Shown here piece by piece: positions 17,783 through 27,465 of a stretch of 64,000 nt of DNA; position 1 is the first letter of the stretch; each line of letters begins with the position of its first letter. This DNA is from Verrucomicrobiales bacterium (lineage in GTDB: Bacteria > Verrucomicrobiota > Verrucomicrobiia > Verrucomicrobiales > DEV007). A program made the translations under genes and the position numbers. The stretch spans positions 558,001-622,000 of the forward strand of contig PAAG01000059.1 of the NCBI GenBank assembly GCA_002698785.1, given 5' to 3'. Under the pieces are notes generated by a model that saw only the letters and a list, made by a program, of their open reading frames with translations, ran no database searches and was not told where the DNA came from.

Positions 17783-19345
17783 ATGGCACTGCCGCCCGGA
17801 CTGAGAGCGCTGAGATCAACTCTCTCTATCCTCGCATGTTCTACTCTTCCGTTTCCATCTTCCCTTCTAGCGGCGGATGCACCCTTTCCTATCACACCTG
17901 ACGATCCGTCATATATTACTGATTATTACAATGTTGATTGGAATGCCCCACCCCACGCTACCGGGAGTGAAACAGCTACAGGAGGGACCACTGCTCCTTC
18001 TCGTGTCATTCTTGGATCTCCAACCGTAGAATCCAGCCTGGGCGTACTCTCCGAGACCCCACTGGTGTTCGATACAGCATCGAGCCTCCTTATCACCGAG
18101 GAAATCGAGTTCGTCCTGAACCAAGGGGAACGTGTATACTCCATCAGTCTCGACACCCTTGTTACAGGGCACGGCTTGATGCCTATAGAAGATCCAGAAC
18201 CGGGCGAAGAACCCGACGGGGGCGAATATGGAGATTTTTCGATTCACTTCGGTGAACTCTCAGCATTCAGACTATCTTTTGACCAAACGGGAGACCTACT
18301 CTTTTACCACGGAGGAAGCGTCGAAGCGATTACCTCCTATTCGACCGGTCAGGTAGTAAACCTTCGCATTCAGATAGATCTGGATACGGGGACATTCTAC
18401 TTCTCGATCGGCGGAGCCCCTTTTGTCCCAGTGGAATCTCCCTCCTTCACTGACACTGATCTTACAACTCTTCGAATTCGTCTGGACGATGCTACGCGGA
18501 TGGACGGAGTATCCGCCATCGACAACGTGATGATTTCGGGATTCACCAACCCCGTAAATCCACCTACTTTCTCCATCGATCCGCCTTCGGCAGTCAGCTT
18601 GGACGAAAGTGTGTTCGGTCAGATCGAAATCAATTGGAATCCCGTTCCAGAGGCCGACTACTACGAAATCAGTTGGCGAAAACTCGGCGACACAGAGTTC
18701 TCTTTCCTGGAAGAGGTCAACAGCACAACCTTCCTTCACCAGAATCTCTCTTATGGACGAATTTACGGCTATCAAATAGAGGCCTTCGCAGAAGTGGATG
18801 GAGTTCTCTACCGTTCAGGCCCTTCGTCCAACGCGATCGGTTTTGCTGGCAACGTCACGGCTGACCTTGCTTTGGGAGCCAGTTCTACCAGATACAAAGG
18901 ACAAGGAATCAACAACGGAACTGCCAATGGTCAGCGCCATGCGTTCCTCACCCCAAGACGAGGAAATGGTGCTTTTTACTTTGGTGCATTCAATTCGGGA
19001 TCTGCCACCGGCAAATTAATTGTGCAGGCCTCTCGCGTCGGGCGCTTCGTCCGAGCGACATTTCAAGAGACAGATTCCGGAGCAAATGTGACAGCAGGCC
19101 TTCTTCGAGGTGATTTGCAGACGGATGCTCTGACTCCTGATGAGGCACAGCACTATCGTTGTCTCATCTCAATTCGCTATCCAAAACGAAAGCGAAAAAA
19201 GCGGAAGAAAGTCTACCGGCAGGAAATCACTTTGGCCTCTCACAGTTACTACAGCCTCATCCGGCAAGATGTCGCACAAGCCGCTGCCTTTTCCGTAATC
19301 CCAAAAAAGAAGAAGAAGAAAAAGAGACGTAAGCGAAGACGATAG
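17783..19345 (+). CDS. Secreted FN3-domain protein with poly-Lys/Arg C-terminus
   Basis: An exported protein of about 520 residues. I favour ATG at 17783 because AGAGG lies nine bases upstream and a signal peptide follows (STLSILACSTLPFPSSLLAA); ATG at 17765 is the alternative. The N-terminal third is a beta-rich, LamG-like region (VNLRIQIDLDTGTFYFSIGG). A fibronectin type III domain follows around residues 280-355 (EADYYEISWRKLGD ... YGYQIEAFAEVDG). The C-terminus is strikingly basic: an internal KRKRKKRKK and a terminal run of seven Lys followed by RRKRRR. Such a tail could bind acidic polysaccharide or the cell surface. It follows two membrane glycosyltransferase genes by 120 bp, with room for its own promoter. 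Function unknown. Confidence 0.82.
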   Translation: MALPPGLRALRSTLSILACSTLPFPSSLLAADAPFPITPDDPSYITDYYNVDWNAPPHATGSETATGGTTAPSRVILGSPTVESSLGVLSETPLVFDTASSLLITEEIEFVLNQGERVYSISLDTLVTGHGLMPIEDPEPGEEPDGGEYGDFSIHFGELSAFRLSFDQTGDLLFYHGGSVEAITSYSTGQVVNLRIQIDLDTGTFYFSIGGAPFVPVESPSFTDTDLTTLRIRLDDATRMDGVSAIDNVMISGFTNPVNPPTFSIDPPSAVSLDESVFGQIEINWNPVPEADYYEISWRKLGDTEFSFLEEVNSTTFLHQNLSYGRIYGYQIEAFAEVDGVLYRSGPSSNAIGFAGNVTADLALGASSTRYKGQGINNGTANGQRHAFLTPRRGNGAFYFGAFNSGSATGKLIVQASRVGRFVRATFQETDSGANVTAGLLRGDLQTDALTPDEAQHYRCLISIRYPKRKRKKRKKVYRQEITLASHSYYSLIRQDVAQAAAFSVIPKKKKKKKRRKRRR

Positions 19346-19359
19346 AGCAGCCCCGTTTC

Positions 19360-19953
19360 CTATCGAACCAACTCAATCTGCTTCAGAAACTTCTTCGTAG
19401 CCTTTGAAACCGATTCCACTTTCACCACATAATATCCGGTCACTCCGTTCACGGTAAAAGTAAGGGTATTGGTCGAGTCCATCGGACCATCAGCACCACC
19501 CCCGGAATATTCTCGAAAATACTGAACGTCTCTCTTGTCGTTGCCTGCTGGCGTAGGAATCTTCACCGTCACATCCTTGAAAGTCTGTGGCCGCTCCACC
19601 GTTCCCAACTCTCCATTTACCATCGTGTCAACACTTTCGGCAGGGGCATTCGTAAGAACAGGTAGAGGTATCGCATACCCGTAGACATCGACTCGTTCAA
19701 ACGATTCGCTCGGATGCGTATACATGAGTCGGTAAGAACCGTCTTCCGCCACAAATACCTTCGGTTGACCCCATTTCTTCTCAAGATCCGGGCAGGCAAG
19801 CAATGGTATCTTGATCCCATCATATCCTTCTGCCTCATCGAACTTCGCGTAGTAACTGGTAATGATGTCCTTCCACTGCTGCACAGGAGAAGCTTCTTGC
19901 GCAAGAACAGAAAAGCCAACAAAGAGGAACGAAATAAAGGTCAAAACTCTCAT
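19360..19953 (-). CDS. Small secreted hypothetical protein
   Basis: A 197-residue protein starting at ATG 19953, chosen because it yields a signal peptide (MRVLTFISFLFVGFSVLAQ) and lies after the stop of the upstream DUF1501 gene; a longer in-frame start at 20007 would overlap that gene. The mature protein is beta-rich with a C-terminal TLTFTVNGVTGYYVVKVESV. I recognise no family. It is the last gene of the sigma/FecR/PSD1/DUF1501 series, 37 bp downstream of DUF1501, so it may be co-expressed. It ends 14 bp from the converging FN3 gene. Confidence 0.75.
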   Translation of the reverse strand: MRVLTFISFLFVGFSVLAQEASPVQQWKDIITSYYAKFDEAEGYDGIKIPLLACPDLEKKWGQPKVFVAEDGSYRLMYTHPSESFERVDVYGYAIPLPVLTNAPAESVDTMVNGELGTVERPQTFKDVTVKIPTPAGNDKRDVQYFREYSGGGADGPMDSTNTLTFTVNGVTGYYVVKVESVSKATKKFLKQIELVR

Positions 19954-19990
19954 CGTGAGAACTTTGGCGGAGAAATACGAAAGAGCAAGC

Positions 19991-21478
19991 TCACACCAGA
20001 AGCTCACGAATCACATGCCCTTCGACATTCGTGAGGCGCCGCTCAAGCCCATTGTGGAAATAGCTGAGGCGCTCGTGATCCAGACCTAACAGGTGAAGAA
20101 TCGTCGCGTTAAAATCATACAACGGATGGATATCCTGCACTGCCTTCCGACCCAATTCATCGGTGACTCCATGGCTGACTCCAGGTTTCACCCCTGCACC
20201 CGTCAGCCAGCAGGTGAATCCATCGGGATTATGATCCCTACCCTGCGCACCTTTCTGGAACATCGGCATCCGACCAAATTCTGTGCAGAATACGACCAGC
20301 GTATCTTCCAACATTCCCCGCTGCTTCAGGTCTCGGATTAGCGCCGCCGTGGACTGGTCCAGGATCTCTGCATGAACGTCATACTGTTCCTTCAGCTTCT
20401 GGTGCCCATCCCAATTCAGCTTACCGCCACTCGCGTAGGCACCATTAAATAGCTGCACAAACCGAACCCCTTTTTCAATCAGGCGTCGCGCCAGAATACA
20501 GTTTTTCGCATAATCAGCCTTGATCTGGTTCTTCGTATCGTCTGCCCCATACATCTTCACAATATGTTCAGGCTCGCTCGACAAATCTCCGATCTCCGGA
20601 ACACTCAATTGCATCCTCGCCGCCAGTTCGTAGCTCGCAATACGGGCGGCCAGCTTCCCGTCCGCCGGATTTCGTTCGAGATGCCGGGCATTCATTCTCT
20701 GGAGGAAAGATCTAGCCGCTCTGTCCTGCGGACCTGAGATTGCATCTGGCCGCTTCAAATGACGGATCGGCTGGCTGGCACTGAAAGTCGTTCCCTGGAA
20801 CTCCGCAGGTAGAAATCCCGGCCCCCAGTTGTTGACGCTTGCCTGGGGGACTCCTCGCGGATCGAGAATCGAAACAAAAGCCGGGAGATCGCTGTTCTCG
20901 CTTCCTAACGCATAACTCAACCAGGCTCCCATACTTGGAAAGCCGTCCTGCACAAATCCTGTCGACAAAAAGTTCTCCGCCGGACCGTGCGTGTTCGTCT
21001 CACTGGTCAGGGAATGAACGAACGCAAGGTCATCAGTTAACTCCGCAAGATGCGGGATCATATCCGAAACCCATTTCCCTGTCTGCCCTCGTTGTTGAAA
21101 GGCATACTGGGGGCGAGCGAGATTCCCCGCAGGACCCTGAAATGTCACAGCAGGACCTCCCTTCAGCGGCTTTCCATCCTGCTTGATCAGTTCCGGCTTG
21201 TAGTCCCACGTCTCCAATTGGCTCACCGCTCCTGCACAGAAGATCACGAGAACATTCTTCGCCTTTGCCGGGTAATGAGGTCGCCTCGGCGCATACGGAT
21301 TGGAAGGATCGATAACGGGGCGAATCGGCCCTTTTCCGGATGCTCCCAACAATCCATCCCCTGCTAACAAATCTGCCAATGCGATAGAACCCAGCGCCGT
21401 TCCGCTCTGCGAAAGGAAACCGCGTCGATTCAACAATCGCCTTCCCTCACCTGACAAATGTTCCGCTCCGTGACTCAT
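19991..21478 (-). CDS. DUF1501 protein, first copy
   Basis: A 495-residue DUF1501 protein with a Tat-like leader ([20 protein letters not shown]). Family signatures are [20 protein letters not shown] near residue 75, [20 protein letters not shown] near 160, [12 protein letters not shown] near 335, and [14 protein letters not shown] with the [10 protein letters not shown] block in the C-terminal third. DUF1501 is structurally related to the alkaline phosphatase/sulfatase superfamily, but catalysis is unproven. Its ATG overlaps the TGA of the PSD1-type gene, the usual coupled arrangement in PVC genomes. It belongs to the operon headed by the ECF sigma factor. Confidence 0.94.
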   Translation of the reverse strand: MSHGAEHLSGEGRRLLNRRGFLSQSGTALGSIALADLLAGDGLLGASGKGPIRPVIDPSNPYAPRRPHYPAKAKNVLVIFCAGAVSQLETWDYKPELIKQDGKPLKGGPAVTFQGPAGNLARPQYAFQQRGQTGKWVSDMIPHLAELTDDLAFVHSLTSETNTHGPAENFLSTGFVQDGFPSMGAWLSYALGSENSDLPAFVSILDPRGVPQASVNNWGPGFLPAEFQGTTFSASQPIRHLKRPDAISGPQDRAARSFLQRMNARHLERNPADGKLAARIASYELAARMQLSVPEIGDLSSEPEHIVKMYGADDTKNQIKADYAKNCILARRLIEKGVRFVQLFNGAYASGGKLNWDGHQKLKEQYDVHAEILDQSTAALIRDLKQRGMLEDTLVVFCTEFGRMPMFQKGAQGRDHNPDGFTCWLTGAGVKPGVSHGVTDELGRKAVQDIHPLYDFNATILHLLGLDHERLSYFHNGLERRLTNVEGHVIRELLV

Positions 21479-24258
21479 GGCATATACAAAAATTCACTGG
21501 TGTTGTAGAGAGCCCGGCACAGAGTGACGAGTCCGTGCTCCCTCACGATATCGACCGCCTCAACACTCTCTTCCGATTCCGGATTCCGGGAAAAAAGTAA
21601 CCGCCAAGCCAAGTCTACCTGTCCCTCAACATCACCCCCCACCTCCGACTCGATTCGCTTCGCCAGAGCCACCGATTCATCCAGCGTGAACTGACTGTTA
21701 AAGAGATTCAGCGCCTGCAAAGGCGTCGTCGAACGGCTCCGCCGTGGAGCGCTCTGGCCAGCGTCCGGACAATCAAATGCTCCAAAAACAGCCTCCCGCT
21801 CCATTCGTATCTTATGCGCATAGATCATGCGGCGTAGCCCTTTCGTATCGAATTTCTCGATTGGAGGGAATCCACTCAACCCTCCTCGTTTTTCAAACAG
21901 ATCAAATCCAGGACCTCCCGCCTCGAAATTCAATCGCCCACTGACCAGAAGCATTGAATCGCGAATCGCTTCCGCCTCTATCCTCCGGGAGGGAAAGCGC
22001 CATAACAATTGCACATCAGCATCCACCTCCTGCGCATCCTTCCGCACCAGGCTGGATTGGCGATATGTCGAGGAAAGAACGATCAATCGGTGCATGTGCT
22101 TCACCGACCAACCACTGCGAACAAACTCCGTCGCCAGCCAATCCAGCAATGCCGGATGAGTCGGTGGCACACCACTGTTTCCAAAATCGTTCGGAGTATC
22201 CACAAGTCCTCTGCCAAAATGCCAGAGCCAGATTCGATTCACCATCACACGCGCAGTCAGAGGATGCTCGGGACGAGAGAGCCATTGCGCCAGAACCTTT
22301 CTTCGATCTCGATCTGATGCACCAGTATCGAGAGAAAAATCTTTCACCTCAAGAAAGGCTGGCACTGCAGGTGGCACCTCTTCTTGGGGCTGTTCAGGGT
22401 CACCCCGCCGCAACCATCGAGTCGAATCGGGCTCTCGAAACTTTCCAGCAAAAACCATCCTTCCCCCGTCCGGGTAGCTTTTCAGCTGCTCTACGAGATC
22501 ATTTTTCCTCTTCAGCGATCTTCTCGCCTCTGCCCGTATCGCTTCAGGCAAATTCTCGGCATTTGTGAGAATCTCAGTGCTCTTGTCATTGGGGTCGTGC
22601 TTCGCTCTGTCGGATTCATCTGCTACCGGCACCCAATCCCCGTTCTCATCTCGCACTTCAATCTTGTAACTCAACGCCAAACGATCACGAAATTTCCCTT
22701 CCCGATCTCGCCCCCAGACCACGCTTTCTATAGTGCGCTTGTCAGGAAAAGAAACTTCAACCCATCCAGCGCCCGTTTCATTCGACATCCAACTGCGCGA
22801 GTTCCCATATCGACCATCGTTGATGAATGCCTCCTGGTGTCGGTTCGCCGACTCCTTGCTTCCTGAAAAAGTCGTCTTCGCGCCCTGACTGTGTAGCGCC
22901 ACATTCACACCATCCGTTGTGAAGATTTCCAGCTCATCAATGCATGGCTCAAGCTTGTTTGTGCTCAAAATCGTAAACCTTACCGCATCCGTCCCAATAG
23001 GAGAAAAGCGATCCACATTCACCGACGCTCGAACACTCGGTCTTTCAGCCCCTGCCCCAACCGATGGAACCATACCGATCAGTGTTGCCTTCAGCGGGGC
23101 CAGTTGCTCCCGCAAAACTTTCGCCTCCTTTTCCGCTTCTTCGTCGACAACCAACCGTTCACCGTAGTCTACTCCTGCAAAAAATGCCTGTAGCGAGTAG
23201 TAGTCCTGCGCGGACATCGGATCGAACTTGTGATCGTGGCACTTGGCACAACCCACGCTGAGCCCCAGGAACGCCTCTCCAACATTCGTCACCGTCTCTC
23301 CCAATTCATCCTGGCGTGCCAATCGCTTCGACGCATCGTCTTTTCCGATTTGTCCCGGAAGCAATGCCGCCGCAGTCACTAAAAAACCGGTAGCCGCATC
23401 CCGATCCACCGTATCTCCGGCCAATTGCTCAAAAATGAATCGGTCGTAAGGCAGGTCATCATTGAAAGCCTCAATGACATAATCTCGGTATGGCCATGCG
23501 TTCGGACGCGGCGTGTTCACTTCAAACCCATGAGTATCCGCATAGCGAACCACATCCAACCAGTGCTGAGCCCACCTCTCTCCATACCGAGGCGATGTAA
23601 GCAACTCATCCACCACTTCCGCATAGGCATTCCCCGAATCGTTCGTGAGAAAATCCTGAACCTTCTCCGGCGAAGGAGGCAACCCGATCAGGTCAAAATA
23701 CACTCGCCTCAACCAATCGATTCGACTTGCTTCTGTCGAAGGTGTCAGTCCCTCCTCTTTCACTCGATGGAGTATGAAACGGTCGATTTCATTTCTCGCC
23801 CAGCCGGGAGTAGAAACGTCTGGAGGATCGAATCGTTTCATCGGTTTGAATGACCAATGATCCCGTGGATCGTCCAATTCCACCGCATCTACCCCATCTG
23901 GCCAGACAGCTCCTTTATCAATCCATTCAGAGAGAATAGAAATCTCTTCCGCCGATAAAGCCTCACCCTTCGGTGGCATCTGCATGTCTTCCACTTCACC
24001 ACGGACAAAACGAATCAGGTTTGAATCCGCTGCCTTACCGGGGGCAATATTGGGGCGGTGATATTCGCCACCTTTCAACGCTGCCGACTTCACATCTAAC
24101 CGTAACCCCGACTTCTGTTTCTCCGCCCCATGGCAGTCATAGCAGTGCTCTTTGAAAATTGGACGCACATCACGCACAAAGTCGACCTCCTCACCGATCG
24201 CATCGCCTGCGAAAACCATGGCACAGAGACAAATCAACCTCTTTAAAAAAAGCTCCAT
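21475..24258 (-). CDS. PSD1/DUF1549-DUF1553 cytochrome-like protein, first copy, with discoidin-like insert
   Basis: A 927-residue exported protein. After the signal peptide comes a PSCyt1-type haem domain with [20 protein letters not shown]1549 occupies roughly residues 145-350 ([37 protein letters not shown]) and holds a second haem motif, [11 protein letters not shown]. Residues about 410-540 are an inserted beta-sandwich resembling an F5/8 type C domain ([20 protein letters not shown]), which probably binds carbohydrate. DUF1553 follows ([20 protein letters not shown]) to the end. It starts three bases after the FecR/LamG stop and overlaps DUF1501, so it is part of the sigma-controlled operon. 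A periplasmic redox role on a polysaccharide-derived substrate is inferred. Confidence 0.94.
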   Translation of the reverse strand: MELFLKRLICLCAMVFAGDAIGEEVDFVRDVRPIFKEHCYDCHGAEKQKSGLRLDVKSAALKGGEYHRPNIAPGKAADSNLIRFVRGEVEDMQMPPKGEALSAEEISILSEWIDKGAVWPDGVDAVELDDPRDHWSFKPMKRFDPPDVSTPGWARNEIDRFILHRVKEEGLTPSTEASRIDWLRRVYFDLIGLPPSPEKVQDFLTNDSGNAYAEVVDELLTSPRYGERWAQHWLDVVRYADTHGFEVNTPRPNAWPYRDYVIEAFNDDLPYDRFIFEQLAGDTVDRDAATGFLVTAAALLPGQIGKDDASKRLARQDELGETVTNVGEAFLGLSVGCAKCHDHKFDPMSAQDYYSLQAFFAGVDYGERLVVDEEAEKEAKVLREQLAPLKATLIGMVPSVGAGAERPSVRASVNVDRFSPIGTDAVRFTILSTNKLEPCIDELEIFTTDGVNVALHSQGAKTTFSGSKESANRHQEAFINDGRYGNSRSWMSNETGAGWVEVSFPDKRTIESVVWGRDREGKFRDRLALSYKIEVRDENGDWVPVADESDRAKHDPNDKSTEILTNAENLPEAIRAEARRSLKRKNDLVEQLKSYPDGGRMVFAGKFREPDSTRWLRRGDPEQPQEEVPPAVPAFLEVKDFSLDTGASDRDRRKVLAQWLSRPEHPLTARVMVNRIWLWHFGRGLVDTPNDFGNSGVPPTHPALLDWLATEFVRSGWSVKHMHRLIVLSSTYRQSSLVRKDAQEVDADVQLLWRFPSRRIEAEAIRDSMLLVSGRLNFEAGGPGFDLFEKRGGLSGFPPIEKFDTKGLRRMIYAHKIRMEREAVFGAFDCPDAGQSAPRRSRSTTPLQALNLFNSQFTLDESVALAKRIESEVGGDVEGQVDLAWRLLFSRNPESEESVEAVDIVREHGLVTLCRALYNTSEFLYMP

Positions 24259-24261
24259 GTG

Positions 24262-25728
24262 TTAACGATAGGGATTTCCTGATTCATAAAGACCCTGCAC
24301 TTCCTCATCTTGCAGGACGCGCCCCAGAATCACCAACTGATCAATTCTCCCGCTGAGCTTCCGGTCGTTCCGATCCCAGTTCCCGATTTGTGCCGGCCCC
24401 AGTCTCGCGGGATGTGCCACCTTCAACTTCGTCTCCTTGTCGAACGCACCGTTGAAGAAGAACCGCACCACCTTCATTTCAGCATCGTAGGTAACGGCCA
24501 GATGCACCCAACGCCCTCTTTCAGGAAGCACCGGAGTTCGTGAGTCCGGATAGCCATGCTTCTCCTCCGCCCCCGGATCCAGCGTGTTGCTGTTCAGGGC
24601 CAATCGCATGGTCGCGTTCTGGTTGATCATCCAATGCACCTGCCCCGGATTATCTCGACTCCATCCATCCGTATGCAGAAGGGACTGGTAGGGTGCCCCC
24701 AGTCGATCGAGCCGCACCCATGCAGACAGCGTCAGTTGCGAAAAGGAACGATCACCACCGACATCGAGTGACATATGGTCTCCAACATTTACAAACTCGG
24801 GAGCGACCGAACCGGGCCACCGCCCCTGCACTACGCGATACACTCCCGGGTGGCGTGTTGTTTCAAAATCAATGAAGGCGACCAAAGCAGGGTCGGATCG
24901 CAAAAGATCGTCCGCCTTTGCTGCTCTCATTCTCTGTCCCGCTGCGATCCCTGCAGAAAGCTCACTTACTTCATCCGAATGAATGAACGCCGCCGAGCGA
25001 AGCTCTCGTTCCTGCCTCAGATCTTCATTCAAGGCAAGCGCTTCACCACCTTTCAAACTCTGCCTCTCACCGTCGTTCGACGACTGCGCAATCACCTCAC
25101 CTTCAAAAACGTGAATCTCTGAATCCCCCTCTCTCGGCACATCGACACCGAACTTCGTACCCAGATCCACCGCTTCCCCATCGGGAGTGATCACGGTAAA
25201 CCCTTTTGCCGCCGGAGGAACATCCGCAGCTAATCGTCCGCTCATCAGGTAAAGCTTTTGCTCGGACTCCCATCTGAACTCCGCAGGCGCTTCTATCACA
25301 ACCTTCGCTCCACGGGCCGTTCGCAGCTCCAAAGTTCCCGCTGCCAATACAACTTCGTCATTGAAAAGGACATCTCCCTTAGCAAAGGCCTCGACCCCGA
25401 TACCGTTCTCAACCGTAGCGAAAGGCACATCATTCTTAGCACTAACAAGAAACACAAAGAATAACGCCAACACCGCAACAGCAGCTGCACCGAAAGCAAT
25501 CAGTGCTCGAATACCAGTAGTACAACGACTCGGAAATGACTCAATTTTCTCCCCTTCATCCAACCCCCACCCGGCAGCAATCGAGCTAAGTGCCGAGTCT
25601 AGATTCAGCACATCAACCAACTCATCCCGCGCCGCAGGCACCTGTTCCAAGTGTGCGTTAAGCTCGTCCATTTCCGAATCCGAAATAGTCCCCGCCACAT
25701 ACCGATCAATCAGATTTTCCACATTCAA
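24262..25728 (-). CDS. FecR-domain membrane protein with C-terminal LamG domain (putative anti-sigma factor)
   Basis: A 488-residue protein starting at TTG 25728, which overlaps the sigma-factor stop (TTGA) and has AGGGGG seven bases upstream; a GTG six bases further in is the alternative. The N-terminal 80 residues are cytoplasmic and include [20 protein letters not shown], a typical short anti-sigma segment. One membrane helix follows ([21 protein letters not shown]). The FecR domain spans about 125-230 ([25 protein letters not shown]). From about residue 305 a LamG/concanavalin domain begins with [17 protein letters not shown]. Anti-sigma function is inferred from the gene order and the domain layout: a membrane sensor that could bind a glycan outside and hold the sigma factor inside. 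Confidence 0.9.
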   Translation of the reverse strand: MNVENLIDRYVAGTISDSEMDELNAHLEQVPAARDELVDVLNLDSALSSIAAGWGLDEGEKIESFPSRCTTGIRALIAFGAAAVAVLALFFVFLVSAKNDVPFATVENGIGVEAFAKGDVLFNDEVVLAAGTLELRTARGAKVVIEAPAEFRWESEQKLYLMSGRLAADVPPAAKGFTVITPDGEAVDLGTKFGVDVPREGDSEIHVFEGEVIAQSSNDGERQSLKGGEALALNEDLRQERELRSAAFIHSDEVSELSAGIAAGQRMRAAKADDLLRSDPALVAFIDFETTRHPGVYRVVQGRWPGSVAPEFVNVGDHMSLDVGGDRSFSQLTLSAWVRLDRLGAPYQSLLHTDGWSRDNPGQVHWMINQNATMRLALNSNTLDPGAEEKHGYPDSRTPVLPERGRWVHLAVTYDAEMKVVRFFFNGAFDKETKLKVAHPARLGPAQIGNWDRNDRKLSGRIDQLVILGRVLQDEEVQGLYESGNPYR

Positions 25729-26258
25729 GAGGCCACCCCCTTTTCCAGGTTTCTCCGAATGCAATCCAGCAACGACCGACGGATACGATACAGCCACTGG
25801 TAGAAACCACTCTCCGTTCTCCCCGACTCCTGCGCGATACTCCGTATTTGGGCGTTGGGTTGATAAGCCCGCATCAGCAAGTCTCGTTGATCGGGAGCCA
25901 CTTTCTCGATACACACTTCCAGTGCTTCCCGCTGCCGTGAAAGATGCGCCTCGCGTTCCATCGATTCGTCAGCCAGTAGATCCACGACCTTCTCATTCAA
26001 CACGATCCGATCCCTGCCCTTGTCCCTCAGCCAGGCCAGCACCTCGTAGCGTGACACACCAAATGCCCACGCGCGAAAATCGCCGCCTTCCTGGAACGAT
26101 TCGAATTTCTCCCACAATACGATCGACACTTCCTGCATGATATCGTCAGCGTCCGCTCGACTGGGAACAAGGCGACGAATGAACGCACGGATCGACGGCT
26201 CGCTCGAAGAAAAGAGCCGTAAAAAGGATCGGTGCAGGTCTGGTTCAGACGAACTCAT
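25725..26258 (-). CDS. ECF-type RNA polymerase sigma factor
   Basis: A 177-residue sigma-70 family protein with only regions 2 and 4. Region 2 includes [21 protein letters not shown] and [20 protein letters not shown] (residues 36-80); region 4 is the helix-turn-helix [24 protein letters not shown] near the C-terminus. This form, with the YQWLYRIRR end, resembles the sigma factors of PVC bacteria placed ahead of FecR/LamG proteins. A possible ribosome site GGGAG lies about ten bases before the ATG. It heads the operon with FecR/LamG, PSD1 and DUF1501 and probably directs its expression; whether it autoregulates or acts elsewhere cannot be told from the window. Confidence 0.94.
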   Translation of the reverse strand: MSSSEPDLHRSFLRLFSSSEPSIRAFIRRLVPSRADADDIMQEVSIVLWEKFESFQEGGDFRAWAFGVSRYEVLAWLRDKGRDRIVLNEKVVDLLADESMEREAHLSRQREALEVCIEKVAPDQRDLLMRAYQPNAQIRSIAQESGRTESGFYQWLYRIRRSLLDCIRRNLEKGVAS

Positions 26259-26302
26259 AAAAGGCGTTCTCCCGTTATCTCCATAACTGACCGAGATTTA
26301 AC

Positions 26303-26315
26303 GGAAAAAATTTCC
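26303..26315. repeat. Short inverted repeat in divergent promoter region
   Basis: GGAAA and TTTCC arms flank three A bases in the 151-bp gap between the sigma-factor gene (minus) and the lipoprotein gene (plus). This is a possible operator; the A/T-rich make-up makes chance occurrence plausible. Confidence 0.25.
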
Positions 26316-26397
26316 TTTTTCGCGGATTTCTCAAACTCCGATCTTACTCACTCGATGACGGCAATTACAGACTCGACTTCTGATCTCCATTTCTGAG

Positions 26398-26406
26398 AAA
26401 GAGGAA
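26398..26406 (+). promoter_or_regulatory. Ribosome binding site of propeller lipoprotein
   Basis: AAAGAGGAAG lies directly before the ATG at 26410, with AGAGG spaced about six bases from it. It is one of the few clear Shine-Dalgarno sequences in the window and fixes this start. Confidence 0.6.
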
Positions 26407-26409
26407 GTT

Positions 26410-27462
26410 ATGCAAAACCCCACTTGTGCCCAATTGTTCACCCTACTGACAGCGGGAGCTTTCATATCACTCATTATCTCCTGTAGCGAGAAACCCGAGG
26501 AATCGGAACCAACTCCGGTGCCGGAGCCAGAGCAGAAAATCTCCGAATGGCAGCCCGTTCCGAACTGGATGTCCCTTCCGGAAGGGATGGAACACATGGG
26601 AGCATCCCACGGAGACGTAGCCGTAAGCGAAGCGGGTGAAATCTACGTCAGCCTGACTGGTGGACTACGTGCCGGTGTCCAGGTCTACAGCAATGAAGGC
26701 AAATACCTCAGAAACGTAGAAAACGCTCCCAACGATTTTCACGGTTTTGTGATTCACAAAGACACGGACGGAGTCGAATACATCTACGGACCACGCCTGA
26801 GCGGAGGAGAAATCGTAAAGTTAACGCTCGAGGGAAAAACAGTGATGACTATTCCCGGCGACTCGATCCCGAAAGAACACTGGGAGGTTCACCCGAAAAC
26901 AAAGAAAGCAGGACTTCGCCTCACCGCCTGCGACATCGCTCCTAACGGAGACATATTCGTGACCGACGGTTACTCCTCCGACCTCATTCATCACTTCAGC
27001 TCCAAGGGAGAATACATTACCACATTCGGCGGAAAAGACGCCCCCTACAACTTCCAAACCCTGCACAAAATCGCAGTCGACACACGATTTGATCCTCCCC
27101 GCATTGTTGGCGTCAGTCGCACAGACGGACGAGTCGTTCACATGTCACTGGAAGGTGAACTTCTCGGCAACGTCGCCACCGACCTCCTCAAACCTGCAGC
27201 GCTCGTCACCTACGGTGATCTCCTGGCGGTGGGAGAAATCCTCGGACGTGTCACTCTGTTAGACAAAGAAGGAAATATCGTAGCCCAACTCGGAGCCAAC
27301 GATCATGAGGATGAAGTCGGCACCAACAAAACCGAACCGACCAAGTGGCGAGCAGGAGTCGTCAATGCGCCTCACGGGGTTGCGTTCAATTCCAACGGAG
27401 ACCTTTTCGTCACCGAATACAGCCTCTTCGGACGCATCCTCCGCTACAACGCAGCGAAATAA
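26410..27462 (+). CDS. Lipoprotein with NHL-type beta-propeller
   Basis: A 350-residue lipoprotein. The leader ends in LIISC with Cys25 as the lipidated residue, followed by an acidic, Pro/Glu-rich linker. The remainder is a six-bladed propeller with NHL-like repeats: GDVAVSEAGEIYVSLTGG, LTACDIAPNGDIFVTDGYSS, and GVAFNSNGDLFVTEYSLF. It resembles secreted NHL/SMP-30-like proteins and peptidyl-amidating-lyase-like propellers, but no catalytic residues can be assigned with confidence. AGAGGAAG six bases before the ATG is a strong ribosome site. It diverges from the sigma-factor gene and ends three bases from the converging nuclease-esterase gene. Confidence 0.88.
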   Translation: MQNPTCAQLFTLLTAGAFISLIISCSEKPEESEPTPVPEPEQKISEWQPVPNWMSLPEGMEHMGASHGDVAVSEAGEIYVSLTGGLRAGVQVYSNEGKYLRNVENAPNDFHGFVIHKDTDGVEYIYGPRLSGGEIVKLTLEGKTVMTIPGDSIPKEHWEVHPKTKKAGLRLTACDIAPNGDIFVTDGYSSDLIHHFSSKGEYITTFGGKDAPYNFQTLHKIAVDTRFDPPRIVGVSRTDGRVVHMSLEGELLGNVATDLLKPAALVTYGDLLAVGEILGRVTLLDKEGNIVAQLGANDHEDEVGTNKTEPTKWRAGVVNAPHGVAFNSNGDLFVTEYSLFGRILRYNAAK

Positions 27463-27465
27463 CCG

